From positions 19,386 to 83,385 of the forward strand of contig JAEWYQ010000079.1 in NCBI GenBank assembly GCA_023395555.1: a DNA stretch of 64,000 nt, in the 5' to 3' direction. The notes beneath the pieces are model-generated. The model saw only the letters and a program-made list of their open reading frames with translations. It was not told the origin of the DNA and searched no databases. Numbering within the stretch: position 1 is the stretch's first letter; each line of letters begins with the position of its first letter. Below are positions 54,604 to 63,954 of this stretch, piece after piece. This stretch comes from Bacillota bacterium (GTDB lineage Bacteria > Bacillota > Clostridia > Lachnospirales > Lachnospiraceae). The position numbers were made by a program, and so were the translations under genes.

Positions 54604-55419
54604 TTATTGAGTTTTGTCTATGTTTTCATTCATACTGCCTGTGCGGTATCCCAGTAAATCTAAAGCAATATAGGTAAACCCGATTTGCTTGAATTCAGTA
54701 TAAATCTTTTTGCGTAAGATTTCATCCTCTAATAACCGAAATCCATCCGGATCCGTTTCGATGCGGGCTAAATCTTTGTGATAGCGCACTCGTACCTGCC
54801 GGAAACCGGAATCCAGCAGAAATTGTTCCGCCCTGTCAATCATGGAAAGCCGTTCGGCGGTGATGCTTTCTCCATAAGGAAACCGTGACGAGAGGCAGGC
54901 GAAAGATTGCTTATTCCATGTGGGCAATCCGATCTCTCTGGAAAGCTCCCGTATTTCCTGCTTGTTCAGCTCCGCATGGCGCAGAGGGCTTTTAACGCTT
55001 TGCTCCCGCACGGCGATCAGCCCCGGACGGTAATCTCCGTTGTCGTCCATGTTGGAACCCTCTGCCACATGATCGATGCCCTGTTCATGCGCCACTGCCC
55101 ATATCTTTTCAAATAATTCGTTTTTGCATAAGTAACATCGGTTGAGAGGATTCTGCGAGAAGCCCTCAATGTCCAATTCCTCTGAATCGCAGATAAAGTG
55201 GCGTATCCCTTCTTTTGTACAGAAGTCAGCCGCCTCCTTCAGCTCCCGTTCGGGAAAGGAACAGGATCGGGCGGTCACGGCGATGACACGGTCACCTAAA
55301 ATATCATGAGCTGTTTTAAGCAGAAAGGTTGAATCAACTCCGCTGGAAAAGGCGATGGCGATGCTGCCAAGCTCGCGCAAATATTGTTTTAACTGTTCAT
55401 ATTTAGTTTGGATTGTCAT
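54604..55419 (-). CDS. larE: LarE-type ATP-dependent sacrificial sulfur transferase
   Basis: This is an approximately 271-residue enzyme of the PP-loop ATPase superfamily: AIAFSSGVDSTFLLKTA, CYLCKNELF, GSNMDDNGDYRPG and SPLRHAELNKQEIR. LarE converts its own cysteine to dehydroalanine while building the nickel-pincer cofactor of lactate racemase; the PDxxxL-type and CLSSRFPYG regions are present. No larA, larB or larC gene lies in the window. The start follows AAAAGGGG. Confidence 0.93.
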   Translation of the reverse strand: MTIQTKYEQLKQYLRELGSIAIAFSSGVDSTFLLKTAHDILGDRVIAVTARSCSFPERELKEAADFCTKEGIRHFICDSEELDIEGFSQNPLNRCYLCKNELFEKIWAVAHEQGIDHVAEGSNMDDNGDYRPGLIAVREQSVKSPLRHAELNKQEIRELSREIGLPTWNKQSFACLSSRFPYGESITAERLSMIDRAEQFLLDSGFRQVRVRYHKDLARIETDPDGFRLLEDEILRKKIYTEFKQIGFTYIALDLLGYRTGSMNENIDKTQ

Positions 55420-55449
55420 AGAGAAGTGTCCCCTTTTCGATTTCATTCA

Positions 55450-55500
55450 CATAATCCCTTATAATACATATAGGCTATATATGTATTATAAGGGATTATG
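55450..55500. repeat. Perfect 23-bp palindrome upstream of larE
   Basis: The arms at 55450-55472 and 55478-55500 are exact complements separated by GGCTA. The outer part CATAATCCCTTATAATAC contains TATAAT on each strand. It lies between larE and the truncated SLH gene and could be a bidirectional operator, a terminator-type hairpin or a deletion scar. Confidence 0.8.
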
Positions 55501-55515
55501 ATATCATTTCTTTTC

Positions 55516-55704
55516 TCAAAAGTCAACACATAAAAATTCGGTGTCACCCTTCATATATCCGCTTTCCACAGCGGATTTGACGTGATTGTAATACCATGCG
55601 CCGGACTTTACATCGGAGAAGCGGTCAGCGGCAAAGGCTGTTGAGGAAAACAGCAGACACAGGCACATTAAAATGGCTGCCATCGATATTTTTTTAATCT
55701 TCAT
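55516..55704 (-). pseudogene. Truncated S-layer homology protein
   Basis: This 62-codon frame has a signal peptide (MCLCLLFSSTAFA) and the first two-thirds of one SLH domain (DRFSDVKSGAWYYNHVKSAVESGYMKG), then ends abruptly. Full SLH proteins have about three domains and hundreds of residues, so the 3' part has been lost, close to the palindrome. AAGGAG precedes the ATG. Confidence 0.8.
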
Positions 55705-55909
55705 TTACTTCTCCTTCTTTTACCTGTATACGGGGAGGCAAAGACGGGACCTCTGTATTGTCCGGCGCAGTATCCGAAACGGATGGTACTGAGGACGGCC
55801 TTGAGGATGGAATATCTTCCGGTGGAATAGTGGGGGCGGACGCTTTGCCGCAACCGGCTATGGCAACCAAAAGAAATACAAGCAACAGAGCTGTAACTCT
55901 TTTTTTCAT
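55694..55909 (-). CDS. Small proline-rich lipoprotein
   Basis: This is a 71-residue protein with lipobox ending AIAGC and a P/S/T/D-rich low-complexity body. It overlaps the start of the truncated SLH gene by 11 bases, so the two formed one operon. It is probably an envelope-anchored protein of unknown function. AAGGAGG precedes the ATG. Confidence 0.7.
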   Translation of the reverse strand: MKKRVTALLLVFLLVAIAGCGKASAPTIPPEDIPSSRPSSVPSVSDTAPDNTEVPSLPPRIQVKEGEVNED

Positions 55910-56013
55910 TTCTATCCTCCTTGTGCTACCAGGATTGTTGTGCCATCAGAATATTTTATTGATAAGCCCGATGAATCTAAGATAGAACCTGCAATAGAGA
56001 GGGGGAAATACCC

Positions 56014-56901
56014 ATGGACGTAAGAGTACTGCGTTATTTTCTGGCGGTGGCCAGAGAGGAAAACATCTCAAACGCTGCCAAAATCCTTCACGTAACACAG
56101 CCGACACTTTCGCGTCAGCTCATGGAATTGGAGTCGGATTTGGGCGCAAAGCTATTTCTGCGCAGCAGCGGGAACCGGACCATCATATTGACAGAGGAAG
56201 GAATGCTGCTTCGTAAACGGGCGGAAGAAATATTGGATTTGGTAGAAAAAACAGAATTGGAGCTTGTGACGCCGAGAGATAACATAAACGGGAACATATA
56301 CATCGGCAGCGGGGAAACCCATGTAATCAGTCTGCTGTCCAAGGAAATCAAAGAAATCAGGAAGGAATACCCCGATATACACTTTCACTTTTTTAGCGGC
56401 AATGCGGATCATGTAACGGAACGGCTGGATAACGGCCTCATTGATTTTGGGGTTTTGGCCGAGCCCTCCAACATTTCCAAATATAACTCGATTTCTTTGC
56501 CTGCTGCGGATACCTGGGGGCTTCTCATGCGCAGGGATCATCCCCTGGCAGGGAAAGCTTCTATTGAGGCCAGTGATTTATGGGGAATTCCTCTGATCAG
56601 CTCAAGCCAGCGGCTGACCAGTAATGCATTTTCAAAATGGCTGAAGGATGATTATGAAAAGCTGGATCTGGTGGCTACTTACACGCTTCTCTATAATGCG
56701 TCGCTTTTGGTGAAGGACAATATCGGCTGTGCATTATGTCTTGATAAGATCATCAGCACCTCAGAGGACAGCGGACTTTGTTTCCGGCCTTTGAAGCCGA
56801 AGCTGGAAGCCCGATGGCATATCGTCTGGAAAAAGTATCAGGTGTTTCCCAAGGCGGCAGAGGTTTTTTTAAAAAGGCTGCAAGAAAAATTCGTCAAATG
56901 A
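56014..56901 (+). CDS. LysR family transcriptional regulator
   Basis: This is a 295-residue LysR regulator with an N-terminal HTH (LRYFLAVAREENISNAAKILHVTQPTLSRQLMELE) and a type-2 effector-binding domain. Neighbours on either side do not show which gene it controls. It converges with the phosphatase gene. Confidence 0.92.
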   Translation: MDVRVLRYFLAVAREENISNAAKILHVTQPTLSRQLMELESDLGAKLFLRSSGNRTIILTEEGMLLRKRAEEILDLVEKTELELVTPRDNINGNIYIGSGETHVISLLSKEIKEIRKEYPDIHFHFFSGNADHVTERLDNGLIDFGVLAEPSNISKYNSISLPAADTWGLLMRRDHPLAGKASIEASDLWGIPLISSSQRLTSNAFSKWLKDDYEKLDLVATYTLLYNASLLVKDNIGCALCLDKIISTSEDSGLCFRPLKPKLEARWHIVWKKYQVFPKAAEVFLKRLQEKFVK

Positions 56902-56965
56902 ACTGCAAAGGATACAGCGTGTCCCGGTCATTGGAACACGCTGTACTTATTTTGAGCATCATTAT

Positions 56966-57727
56966 TTATACAAGAAAAGACGAGCGCATCCGGTCAATTG
57001 TTTCTGCCTGGATGCCAATCCCCTTTTCAAGGTACGCCATGAAAGAGCCGTATAACTCTTCGGCTTTGTTAAACGAAGTCTCAAGCCAACGCGATCTCAC
57101 ACTCAGATAGATCGACATTGCATGGATTTCTTCCTCCCTTTTTCCGCTTTTGCGTGCCTCTTTCATTAGCCGCTCATTTTCTTCCTTCCTGCTCTCAATG
57201 GTAAGCAGATAATCGATCAATATATCCTCCCTGGAGACACCGAGAATGGTGAGAATAATCGCCAGTATAATGCCGGTACGGTCTTTTCCGGCGTGACAGT
57301 GAATATAAGCTCCGCCCTCTGTTCGAGTGGAGAGGAGATCTACAATATCATAAAAGCATTTATTAGCATGCTTATTCGTGATAAATGCTGTATAAATCTT
57401 ACCCATATAGTCATCCGCTCCTTCCGCGTTTGTATACCACATGGGATTCATTTGGGACTGCTCCGCCATATCCTGCATGACCTCAAAGATATGCTGGCTC
57501 ACACCGGGAATCTCCCCGTCGGGCTCGGTAACACAGGCGGTCTTGTTTCGCAGATCAATAATGGTATCAATATGATAGGCACTGCAGAATTCCCTTTTTT
57601 CCATATCGGACATTTCGTAAAGCTGCCCGCCCCGATACAGCCGGTTCGGCTTTACCCTTTTTCCGGCATACCCGGTTATACCGCCAAGATCACGAAAATT
57701 TACAGGTGTAGCTTTTGTAACTGACAT
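56966..57727 (-). CDS. Tyrosine-protein phosphatase (MptpB/Y_phosphatase3 type)
   Basis: This is a 253-residue dual-specificity-like phosphatase with N-terminal NFRDLGG, IIDLRN and active-site P-loop HCHAGKDRTG (Cys-x5-Arg). GGAGGAAAG precedes the ATG. Members act on phosphotyrosine, phosphoserine or phosphoinositides; the target here is not known. Confidence 0.9.
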   Translation of the reverse strand: MSVTKATPVNFRDLGGITGYAGKRVKPNRLYRGGQLYEMSDMEKREFCSAYHIDTIIDLRNKTACVTEPDGEIPGVSQHIFEVMQDMAEQSQMNPMWYTNAEGADDYMGKIYTAFITNKHANKCFYDIVDLLSTRTEGGAYIHCHAGKDRTGIILAIILTILGVSREDILIDYLLTIESRKEENERLMKEARKSGKREEEIHAMSIYLSVRSRWLETSFNKAEELYGSFMAYLEKGIGIQAETIDRMRSSFLV

Positions 57728-58127
57728 ATTGTTCTTTCCTCCCTATATTTTACTCCCTTGCACAGTTTTCGTCCTCCTGCGCTGCTTTTCCGTGCAACAA
57801 GATTATTTGTTGATATACATCTTTAATGATTGAAATAAAGCTCTATAAAGCTAAGTATACAGGTTAATGATCAGTGAATCAAATAATATACGTTTCGGGC
57901 ATAAATTAATATTTATTATAAGTTCCGGCAAGCACCATTGTAGGTGGTGTGCCAGCCAAGTTTATAAAAAAAACGGATCATTCCAAGGAGGAAGAATAGT
58001 GAGCAAAAAGGGAATGGCACTTTAAAACAACCAGCTGAAAGTGAGGAGGGATTGATGGCGGCGCAGTCAAACATATCGCCATCGGAATTGCATCATCCGA
58101 ATTGGTGGTTTTAATGCATCGAAATTT
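57728..58127. other. 400-bp gap with two mini-ORFs
   Basis: The left half is AT-rich. At 57985 an AAGGAGG site leads to a GTG frame of eight codons (57999-58025), and GAGGAGGG at 58043-58050 leads to MAAQSNISPSELHHPNWWF (58055-58114). Both have strong ribosome sites but are tiny. A hairpin-like GGCAAGCACC / GGTGGTGTGCC lies at about 57928-57953. The leftward glycosidase gene ends just after. Confidence 0.4.
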
Positions 58128-60212
58128 TTAATAATGAATCGGCGGGACATATTCAGGTACTGTATCATAGGCCGGAGCCAGTCCGTTTGCCACTGCGTAG
58201 ATGCCGCTGTGGCAGGCCTTCATCGCTTCGGCCAGCTCCTTATATTCCTGCATGGCCACATCCACCACGCCGATCTGGTAATTTTCACCGTCAAAGCGTC
58301 CCAGACAGCTCTGGTCGTTCAGCTGGAAATAATGCGCTCCAAGAAAATAAGGGCTGAGAGCACCCTGCTCCACATAGTATCGGTAAGCCCTGCCCCGTTC
58401 GGTCTGGTCAGCCACACCCTTAATACCATGTGCGGTTAATCCCATATCCAGGGCGCCGTGGTGGAATTCACCGATCATAACCGGCATATCCAATAATTTG
58501 CCGATGCTCTCCACCTCCTTATAGGGGGAGTGCTGGTAGCTGTTGATGGAAAAGACATCAAAGTTCTGGTGTCCGCTGAGGAGGGTGGTATCCGTAATAT
58601 AGGCATACCGCATACCCAGATTAAGATGATTCGGATCTGTTTTGCGGCAGGTCTTCGCGGGCAGCTCCACATACCGGGTAATCATAGCAACGGAGAATTC
58701 ACCGAGATCCTTTGCTGCCGCTTCGGATAAGGAGCAGGCATGATCAATGGGCCTGTTTATCTCATGGAATCCGGCAAGCTCCAGCCTCCAGGCTTCATTA
58801 AAGGCAGTGATATCCCGGTATTTTGAAGTCATCCTGGATATAAATTCTTCTTTGGAGGCGGTGACCGCGGGGTTGGCCAGCATTTCCTCGGCAATATTCA
58901 GATTGTGGACAAAAGCCCAGGCAGGCTCATTGCGCATAAAATATCCGATGAGATAAGGATCATCCCGGAAGGGCAGCAGGGCGTCGGCATATTCCTCAGA
59001 GCGCTTCGCGTACTCCTCGGAATAAACATCGGGGAAATCCCGGAAAAGCTTTACGTCTGTAGAGGGATAACCACGCTTGCTATAGGAATCCAGAGGCAGC
59101 ACATAGGGCATTCCCGCGTAACGGATAAAATTCAAATCGGACCAGTTGCCGATGGTGTTAATCCCCCATCGGAAAAGATACATTTTAAGGATTCGTGCCC
59201 ATTCTGCCCGCCAGTCATCCGGTCCGAAGGCGGTGATCAGGTTGGCGATGCCGTAGTTAAGGAACTCCATGCCGGGCCCCGGGTGGCGTTCTCCGGTATA
59301 AGCCGCCTGATAGATACCATTTTTATCGGGAAGGAAGCTGCACCATTGCCGGACAACATCAATGCGGGTCTCCTCTCCGGTCCGCAGGCAGTCAATGCCG
59401 GTGGAAAGGAAGGCATTGCCCTCCGGGTCTACCAGCCACCAGCGTTTTCCGTCATGCTGGGTGCGGAACCAGCCTGTTGCATCGAAGGCTTTCCCGGTCC
59501 ATCCTCCATACTGGTCCCAGTCCGGGTAGCTGTAAGAATAATCATAAGTCTTTGCCGCATCGGACAGCTGCTGAAGGTGTCTGCTGCACTGTTCCCGGCT
59601 GTCAAGCTTATTCTCCCAGCGCTTCGGAAGCCATTGGCCCAGCTCATCCATGAGCTTCCTGTCCTCCAACTGTATCTCAGGCACGTCTGCCGATAGATAA
59701 AGCTTGCGAAGCAGTACCCGGTGTTCCTTAAGGTAGGGCATGGTGGTCAGATGAATCTCCTGAACCTCCGATTTTTTGATAGGCTTTCCAAAGACCGTCA
59801 TCTTAAGGCGGCCCGGCGTCCTGGGAGGGAAGATGGACTGGCTGTCCAACAGATTAAGATCGACGGGAACCGTGAGGTCAATCTGGGGCAGAAGGCCGAA
59901 GATCATCCGCAGATCGGCTTCCCTGAATAGCTGACGGGAGGCTGTGCCGTCCTGCGGATGATATTCAGAATCCGGTTCCGGGGTATTCCGGTAGACATTC
60001 ACCTGAAAACACATGGAGGCATCCTCCAGCACCCTGGCTTCCATTACGATATACTTTAATTGCTCCAGCGCACCGGCGCCGGACAGATTGCTGCCCTTCC
60101 TGTAGATGCACAGATCAAGTCCCTCTGCCGGGCAGGTGAAGACCACATCTCCATTCTCCGTAAGCTGTTCGCTTCCCCGGACGATTTCATACCTTCTCCT
60201 GGTTGAACTCAT
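58128..60212 (-). CDS. Clan GH-A glycoside hydrolase (agarase/GH50-like resemblance)
   Basis: This is a 694-residue cytosolic protein. An N-terminal beta-sandwich (about 1-200) is followed by a TIM barrel starting GWFRTQHDGKRWWLVDPEGNAFLSTGID. YFMRNEPAW carries the probable acid/base glutamate and MPVMIGEFHHGALD the probable nucleophile, as in clan GH-A. The WWLVDPEGNxF signature resembles proteins annotated beta-agarase or GH50/GH86. Substrate not certain. GGAGGTTTTATC precedes the ATG. Confidence 0.75.
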   Translation of the reverse strand: MSSTRRRYEIVRGSEQLTENGDVVFTCPAEGLDLCIYRKGSNLSGAGALEQLKYIVMEARVLEDASMCFQVNVYRNTPEPDSEYHPQDGTASRQLFREADLRMIFGLLPQIDLTVPVDLNLLDSQSIFPPRTPGRLKMTVFGKPIKKSEVQEIHLTTMPYLKEHRVLLRKLYLSADVPEIQLEDRKLMDELGQWLPKRWENKLDSREQCSRHLQQLSDAAKTYDYSYSYPDWDQYGGWTGKAFDATGWFRTQHDGKRWWLVDPEGNAFLSTGIDCLRTGEETRIDVVRQWCSFLPDKNGIYQAAYTGERHPGPGMEFLNYGIANLITAFGPDDWRAEWARILKMYLFRWGINTIGNWSDLNFIRYAGMPYVLPLDSYSKRGYPSTDVKLFRDFPDVYSEEYAKRSEEYADALLPFRDDPYLIGYFMRNEPAWAFVHNLNIAEEMLANPAVTASKEEFISRMTSKYRDITAFNEAWRLELAGFHEINRPIDHACSLSEAAAKDLGEFSVAMITRYVELPAKTCRKTDPNHLNLGMRYAYITDTTLLSGHQNFDVFSINSYQHSPYKEVESIGKLLDMPVMIGEFHHGALDMGLTAHGIKGVADQTERGRAYRYYVEQGALSPYFLGAHYFQLNDQSCLGRFDGENYQIGVVDVAMQEYKELAEAMKACHSGIYAVANGLAPAYDTVPEYVPPIHY

Positions 60213-60613
60213 GATAAAACCTCCATTCTGTTAATAAATTGAAACTTTCCCTAACCTTATCTTATTGTCTAATTCCCATGAAGCAACTTTGCTGCTGTCA
60301 TATTTCAATTGTTGTCGAGCGGTTTCGTAATCAACCCATTCGTATTCTATATGTTCCTTTGAGATTTGCTCTTGCCATTATTATCTTCCTTCAGCCTTTC
60401 TGGCAAATTCGGTATAAATCGCTGACAGCTTCATTTTACTATGAAATCGTGAACCATTCCACTGCTTTTATGAAAGGATTGAAAAAATTCAAAACAAAAA
60501 TAAAATTATTTGATCATTTTAGGCTCTTAATCCGTTCTTAATAGAGAGACAAGTATAAAAAATGGTGCGATAAGCAGGGAAAGAAAAGCTTGCGGGAAAG
60601 GAGCGGGGCGTGT
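60213..60613. other. Gap upstream of the sigma-factor gene
   Basis: No credible gene is seen; a 100-codon open frame here is cysteine-poor in its later part and lacks coding character. The last 120 bases are AT-rich and probably carry the promoter of the sigma operon, but I cannot pick out a clear ECF-type promoter. Confidence 0.3.
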
Positions 60614-61133
60614 GTGAAGGATGATGAGTTACTGAAACAAATAAAAGCAGGAGATGAGAATGCCGCGGAAGAGCTGATAAAACGTTATTATGCGTCCATT
60701 TTGCGATATTGCAGGCGGCTACTGCTTCAACATGGAAAAAGCGGAAGACCTGACCCAGGAAACCTTTTTCAGGCTGTTTAAAAGCTTACCGCAATATAGT
60801 GGGAAAGGTTTTAAAGCATATTTATATACCATTGCAAATCATCTATGCATTGATGAAAGCAGAAAAGCCCGGTGTTATCCATTGGAATTAGAAAATGATG
60901 AAAAATGGGCGAAGGAATGTAATGAGCTGATTCAAATTGAAGACAGGGAAGAGATGAATTATTTATTGAAAAATCTGTCACCGGAGCAAAAGGAAGCAAT
61001 TCTTCTGAGATTTGTAGAACAGCTGGGCTATCTGGAAATAGCAAAAGTGACGGGATGCACCATGCGAACGGCGCAAAGCAGGGTTAGAAACGGGTTAAAG
61101 ATTATGAGAAAGGAGCAAGGCTATGAGAGGTAA
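60614..61133 (+). pseudogene. ECF-type RNA polymerase sigma factor, frameshifted
   Basis: A GTG at 60614, after AAAGGAG, opens KDDELLKQIKAGDENAAEELIKRYYASILRYC, sigma-70 region 2. The frame then shifts near 60719. The other frame, open to 61133, carries NMEKAEDLTQETFFRLFKSL (rest of region 2) and region 4 with LSPEQKEAILLRFVEQLGYLEIAKVTG. Removing one base at about 60719 restores CRRYCFNMEKAEDLTQETF. It is therefore a one-base insertion, either a real inactivation or a sequencing error. The stop overlaps the next gene. Confidence 0.85.
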
Positions 61134-61884
61134 AGAGTGGAAGGAATACTTGCATCAATCCTTGAGGGAATCCCCGGAACCGGAAAGGATGGAAGAAACG
61201 ATAGCATCATGTATTACAATTATGCATGAACTTTCCGTATTACAGGAGGAAAGGAGAACGGGGTTCTGGGGCTATTTATCCGATGTGTTTCGCTTTGAAG
61301 GCGCCAGGGTATTTGGATTACAGGGGCTTACACTGCTGCTTGTCTGCCTGGGAATTTCAACAATAGCCGATATTCCTGAAAATATACCAATCTTTATGCC
61401 GTTGTTTGCATTAGCGGTTATCCCGGTATTGTTTCGTAGTCAGACCTGTGGAATGTGTGAGATAGAAGCGGCCACCAGGGCATCCGGCGCGCAGATCATC
61501 CTTGCAAAGCTAATACTGGCAGGCGCATCGAATCTGGTCTGTATGACGGTGTTATTCTGCCTGGAGCTACGCTTACAAAACTCCGTCAAGGAGGTCGGAC
61601 AAATGATTTTATATTCGCTGGTGCCATATTTAGTCTGTATGGTTTTGATGCTGCGCTGTGCCAGGCTGTGCAGGAGAGAGAGCACTGTCCCGGCTCTGTT
61701 TATTACCCTTGGTTCCTGCGCTTGCTGGGGAGTATCGGCAAAGGTGCTGCCCTGGCTGTATGAAACCTCGGCGATGGGAATTTGGATCATTGCGCTCCTG
61801 TTTTTTGCTGTATTTTTTATAAAAGAGGTTCATTTTATTATTGAAATGAGAAAGGAAGGAAGAATGTATGGAATTATCTCTTGA
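61123..61884 (+). CDS. Membrane protein of the sigma/ABC operon, possible anti-sigma factor
   Basis: This is a 253-residue protein with a soluble N-terminal region of about 60 residues followed by about six membrane helices. Position directly after the sigma gene (11-bp overlap) and before an ABC transporter suggests regulation of the sigma factor or a role in the exporter. I do not recognise a defined family. Confidence 0.65.
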   Translation: MRGKEWKEYLHQSLRESPEPERMEETIASCITIMHELSVLQEERRTGFWGYLSDVFRFEGARVFGLQGLTLLLVCLGISTIADIPENIPIFMPLFALAVIPVLFRSQTCGMCEIEAATRASGAQIILAKLILAGASNLVCMTVLFCLELRLQNSVKEVGQMILYSLVPYLVCMVLMLRCARLCRRESTVPALFITLGSCACWGVSAKVLPWLYETSAMGIWIIALLFFAVFFIKEVHFIIEMRKEGRMYGIIS

Positions 61885-62743
61885 CCGTCTTACAAAGCAT
61901 TATGGAAGTAAAATAGCGGTAGATTGCGTCAGCGCAGCATTAACCCCCGGAGTATATGGATTACTGGGAGCGAACGGCGCGGGAAAAACAACGTTAATGC
62001 GTATGCTGTGTGCCATCCTGGAGGCTACCTCGGGGGAGGTATTGCTGGATGGGAGGAATGTAATTGATATGGGGGCCGATTACAGAAACCTTCTCGGTTA
62101 CCTTCCTCAGGATTTTGGTTGCTACCCCAATTATACTGCCTCAGAATTTTTAATGTATATTGCCGCATTAAAAGGAATACCAAGAGAAGCCGCAAGGAAA
62201 CGGACAAACGAACTGCTGGATATGGTGGATCTGAGGGGGGCGGCTTCCCAGAAGATAAGGACCTTTTCCGGGGGTATGAAACAGAGAATCGGTATCGCAC
62301 AGGCATTGCTGAATCAGCCGAAGGTGCTGATTTTGGATGAGCCGACAGCCGGCCTGGATCCCAAGGAACGAGTACGCTTCCGTAATTTGCTGTCCGATTA
62401 TGCAAAGGACAGGATTATAATTCTTTCCACCCATATTGTATCTGATATAGAAGCAATTGCAGATAAAGTATTGCTGATGAAGAAAGGGAATTTCTTATTA
62501 CAGGGAACCGTGCCTGAATTGGTGAAAAAGGCAGAGGGCAGGGTCTGGGAACTGAAGGTGTCTCCGGAAGAGGCCCGCAAATGGCAGGCAGAGGCGACGG
62601 TGGCCAATCTCCGGCACGAAGGAAAGAGCATGGTGCTCCGTATTATAGGTGATTCCCTGCCGGCAGAGCAGGCAATTCCATGCGAAGCATCCTTAGAAGA
62701 CTTATATTTATACTATTTTCCGTCAGAGGAAGGAGTGAGATAG
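61868..62743 (+). CDS. ABC transporter ATP-binding protein (bacitracin/lantibiotic export type)
   Basis: This is a 291-residue ATPase with Walker A GANGAGKTT, QDFGCYPNYTASEFLMYIAALKG, signature FSGGMKQRIG, Walker B LILDEPTAGLDP and an H-loop STHIVSDIEAIAD. It matches CcmA-type exporters. It overlaps the upstream gene by 17 bases and its permease starts just after its stop. Confidence 0.93.
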   Translation: MELSLDRLTKHYGSKIAVDCVSAALTPGVYGLLGANGAGKTTLMRMLCAILEATSGEVLLDGRNVIDMGADYRNLLGYLPQDFGCYPNYTASEFLMYIAALKGIPREAARKRTNELLDMVDLRGAASQKIRTFSGGMKQRIGIAQALLNQPKVLILDEPTAGLDPKERVRFRNLLSDYAKDRIIILSTHIVSDIEAIADKVLLMKKGNFLLQGTVPELVKKAEGRVWELKVSPEEARKWQAEATVANLRHEGKSMVLRIIGDSLPAEQAIPCEASLEDLYLYYFPSEEGVR

Positions 62744-62745
62744 CA

Positions 62746-63954
62746 ATGGAGTTATTTGTATTAGAACACAAAAAAATATGGAGAAGAAAAATTGTCAGAA
62801 TCAGCGTTTTTCTATGCTTCCTTATTATTGTTATATTTGGGAGCGTCCTTTCCTATCAATGGTTTTCTCATGGCAGCTCTAATTATTCCAGTGGGTTTGG
62901 CAACAATTTCGACGGATACTCCAATATAAGAAACCTGCAGGAGTACGGGAAGGAAAGGGGCGGAGATTTAACGGATGAAAAATTGCGGCAGCTGGTAAGG
63001 GACTATCAGAGAATAGAGGCTGCCGGAAAGGAAGAGGAGCTGAAAGAGACCGACTGGATCACAGTAAACAGCTGGCTGAAGGCCTTGTGGCCGGAGCTGG
63101 AAGATCCGGGCGTCTATCAATTAATGATAAGCTATGTGAAACCAGAACAACTTACGGGCTTTTATGAGAGACGCCGGCAGAAAATCGAGGATTTTCTGGA
63201 GATCAGCGGGCAGACAGGGGAAGAGAGAGAATATTTATTACGGATCAATGAAAAAGTGCGGGAACCCTTCCGCTATGAATGGGTAGAAGGCTGGTCACAG
63301 CTTCTTGGAAATGCCATTGCGGATATGGGGATGGTAGCAGCGGTGTTTCTTGCGATTATTCTGTCAACGGTATTTGCGGGGGAGTGGCATGATAATACCG
63401 GTTCCCTGGTGCTGACGACAAAGAATGGATGGGAAAGGCTGGCCTATGCTAAGATTTTCGCCGGTCTGGCATTTACTCTGGAATTATTCATCCTGCTTAT
63501 CGCCGGCAATGTAGTGTCGCAATTATTTTTTATGGGAACAGCAGGATGGAATATGCCTGTTCAAAATATCAAATTGATTGCTATCGCACCGATGACTATG
63601 CTTCAGGCAGAAATTTATGAGTATGCCTTTCTTTTGCTGGGGGCGATTGGATTTGCAGGGGTGGTTATGCTGATATCCGCAGCTGTGAAAAGCAATGTTA
63701 CTGCGGTGCTTCTTAGTATGGCAGTTGTGTATCTTCCCATGATGATTACGGAGTATCTTCCGCTGTGGGCACAGAAGGCATTGGATTTGCTGCCCCTGGT
63801 GGGAAGTCCGGCGGATATTTTTAGAACAAATATATATCATGTTTTAAGGAAAATAATATGGTCGCCTTATCTGCTGATGACCATTCCAATTTTGCTTGGA
63901 ATTCTCTGCATTCCGTTGGCAATCAGAAGCTGGTCCGGGAGATTAAAAGTTTAA
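62746..63954 (+). CDS. ABC-2 type permease
   Basis: This is an approximately 402-residue permease with an N-terminal helix (SVFLCFLIIVIFGSVLSYQWF), an extracytoplasmic region of about 170 residues, and a C-terminal bundle of about five helices (AAVFLAIILSTVFAGEW...). It pairs with the preceding ATPase. The start at 62746 follows AAGGAG. A larger open frame upstream is in the ATPase gene and is not used. Confidence 0.85.
   Translation: MELFVLEHKKIWRRKIVRISVFLCFLIIVIFGSVLSYQWFSHGSSNYSSGFGNNFDGYSNIRNLQEYGKERGGDLTDEKLRQLVRDYQRIEAAGKEEELKETDWITVNSWLKALWPELEDPGVYQLMISYVKPEQLTGFYERRRQKIEDFLEISGQTGEEREYLLRINEKVREPFRYEWVEGWSQLLGNAIADMGMVAAVFLAIILSTVFAGEWHDNTGSLVLTTKNGWERLAYAKIFAGLAFTLELFILLIAGNVVSQLFFMGTAGWNMPVQNIKLIAIAPMTMLQAEIYEYAFLLLGAIGFAGVVMLISAAVKSNVTAVLLSMAVVYLPMMITEYLPLWAQKALDLLPLVGSPADIFRTNIYHVLRKIIWSPYLLMTIPILLGILCIPLAIRSWSGRLKV

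Noticed and set aside
60239..60541. 100-codon ORF before the sigma gene
   Set aside because: AT-rich, no ribosome site and no recognisable pattern; more likely the promoter region.
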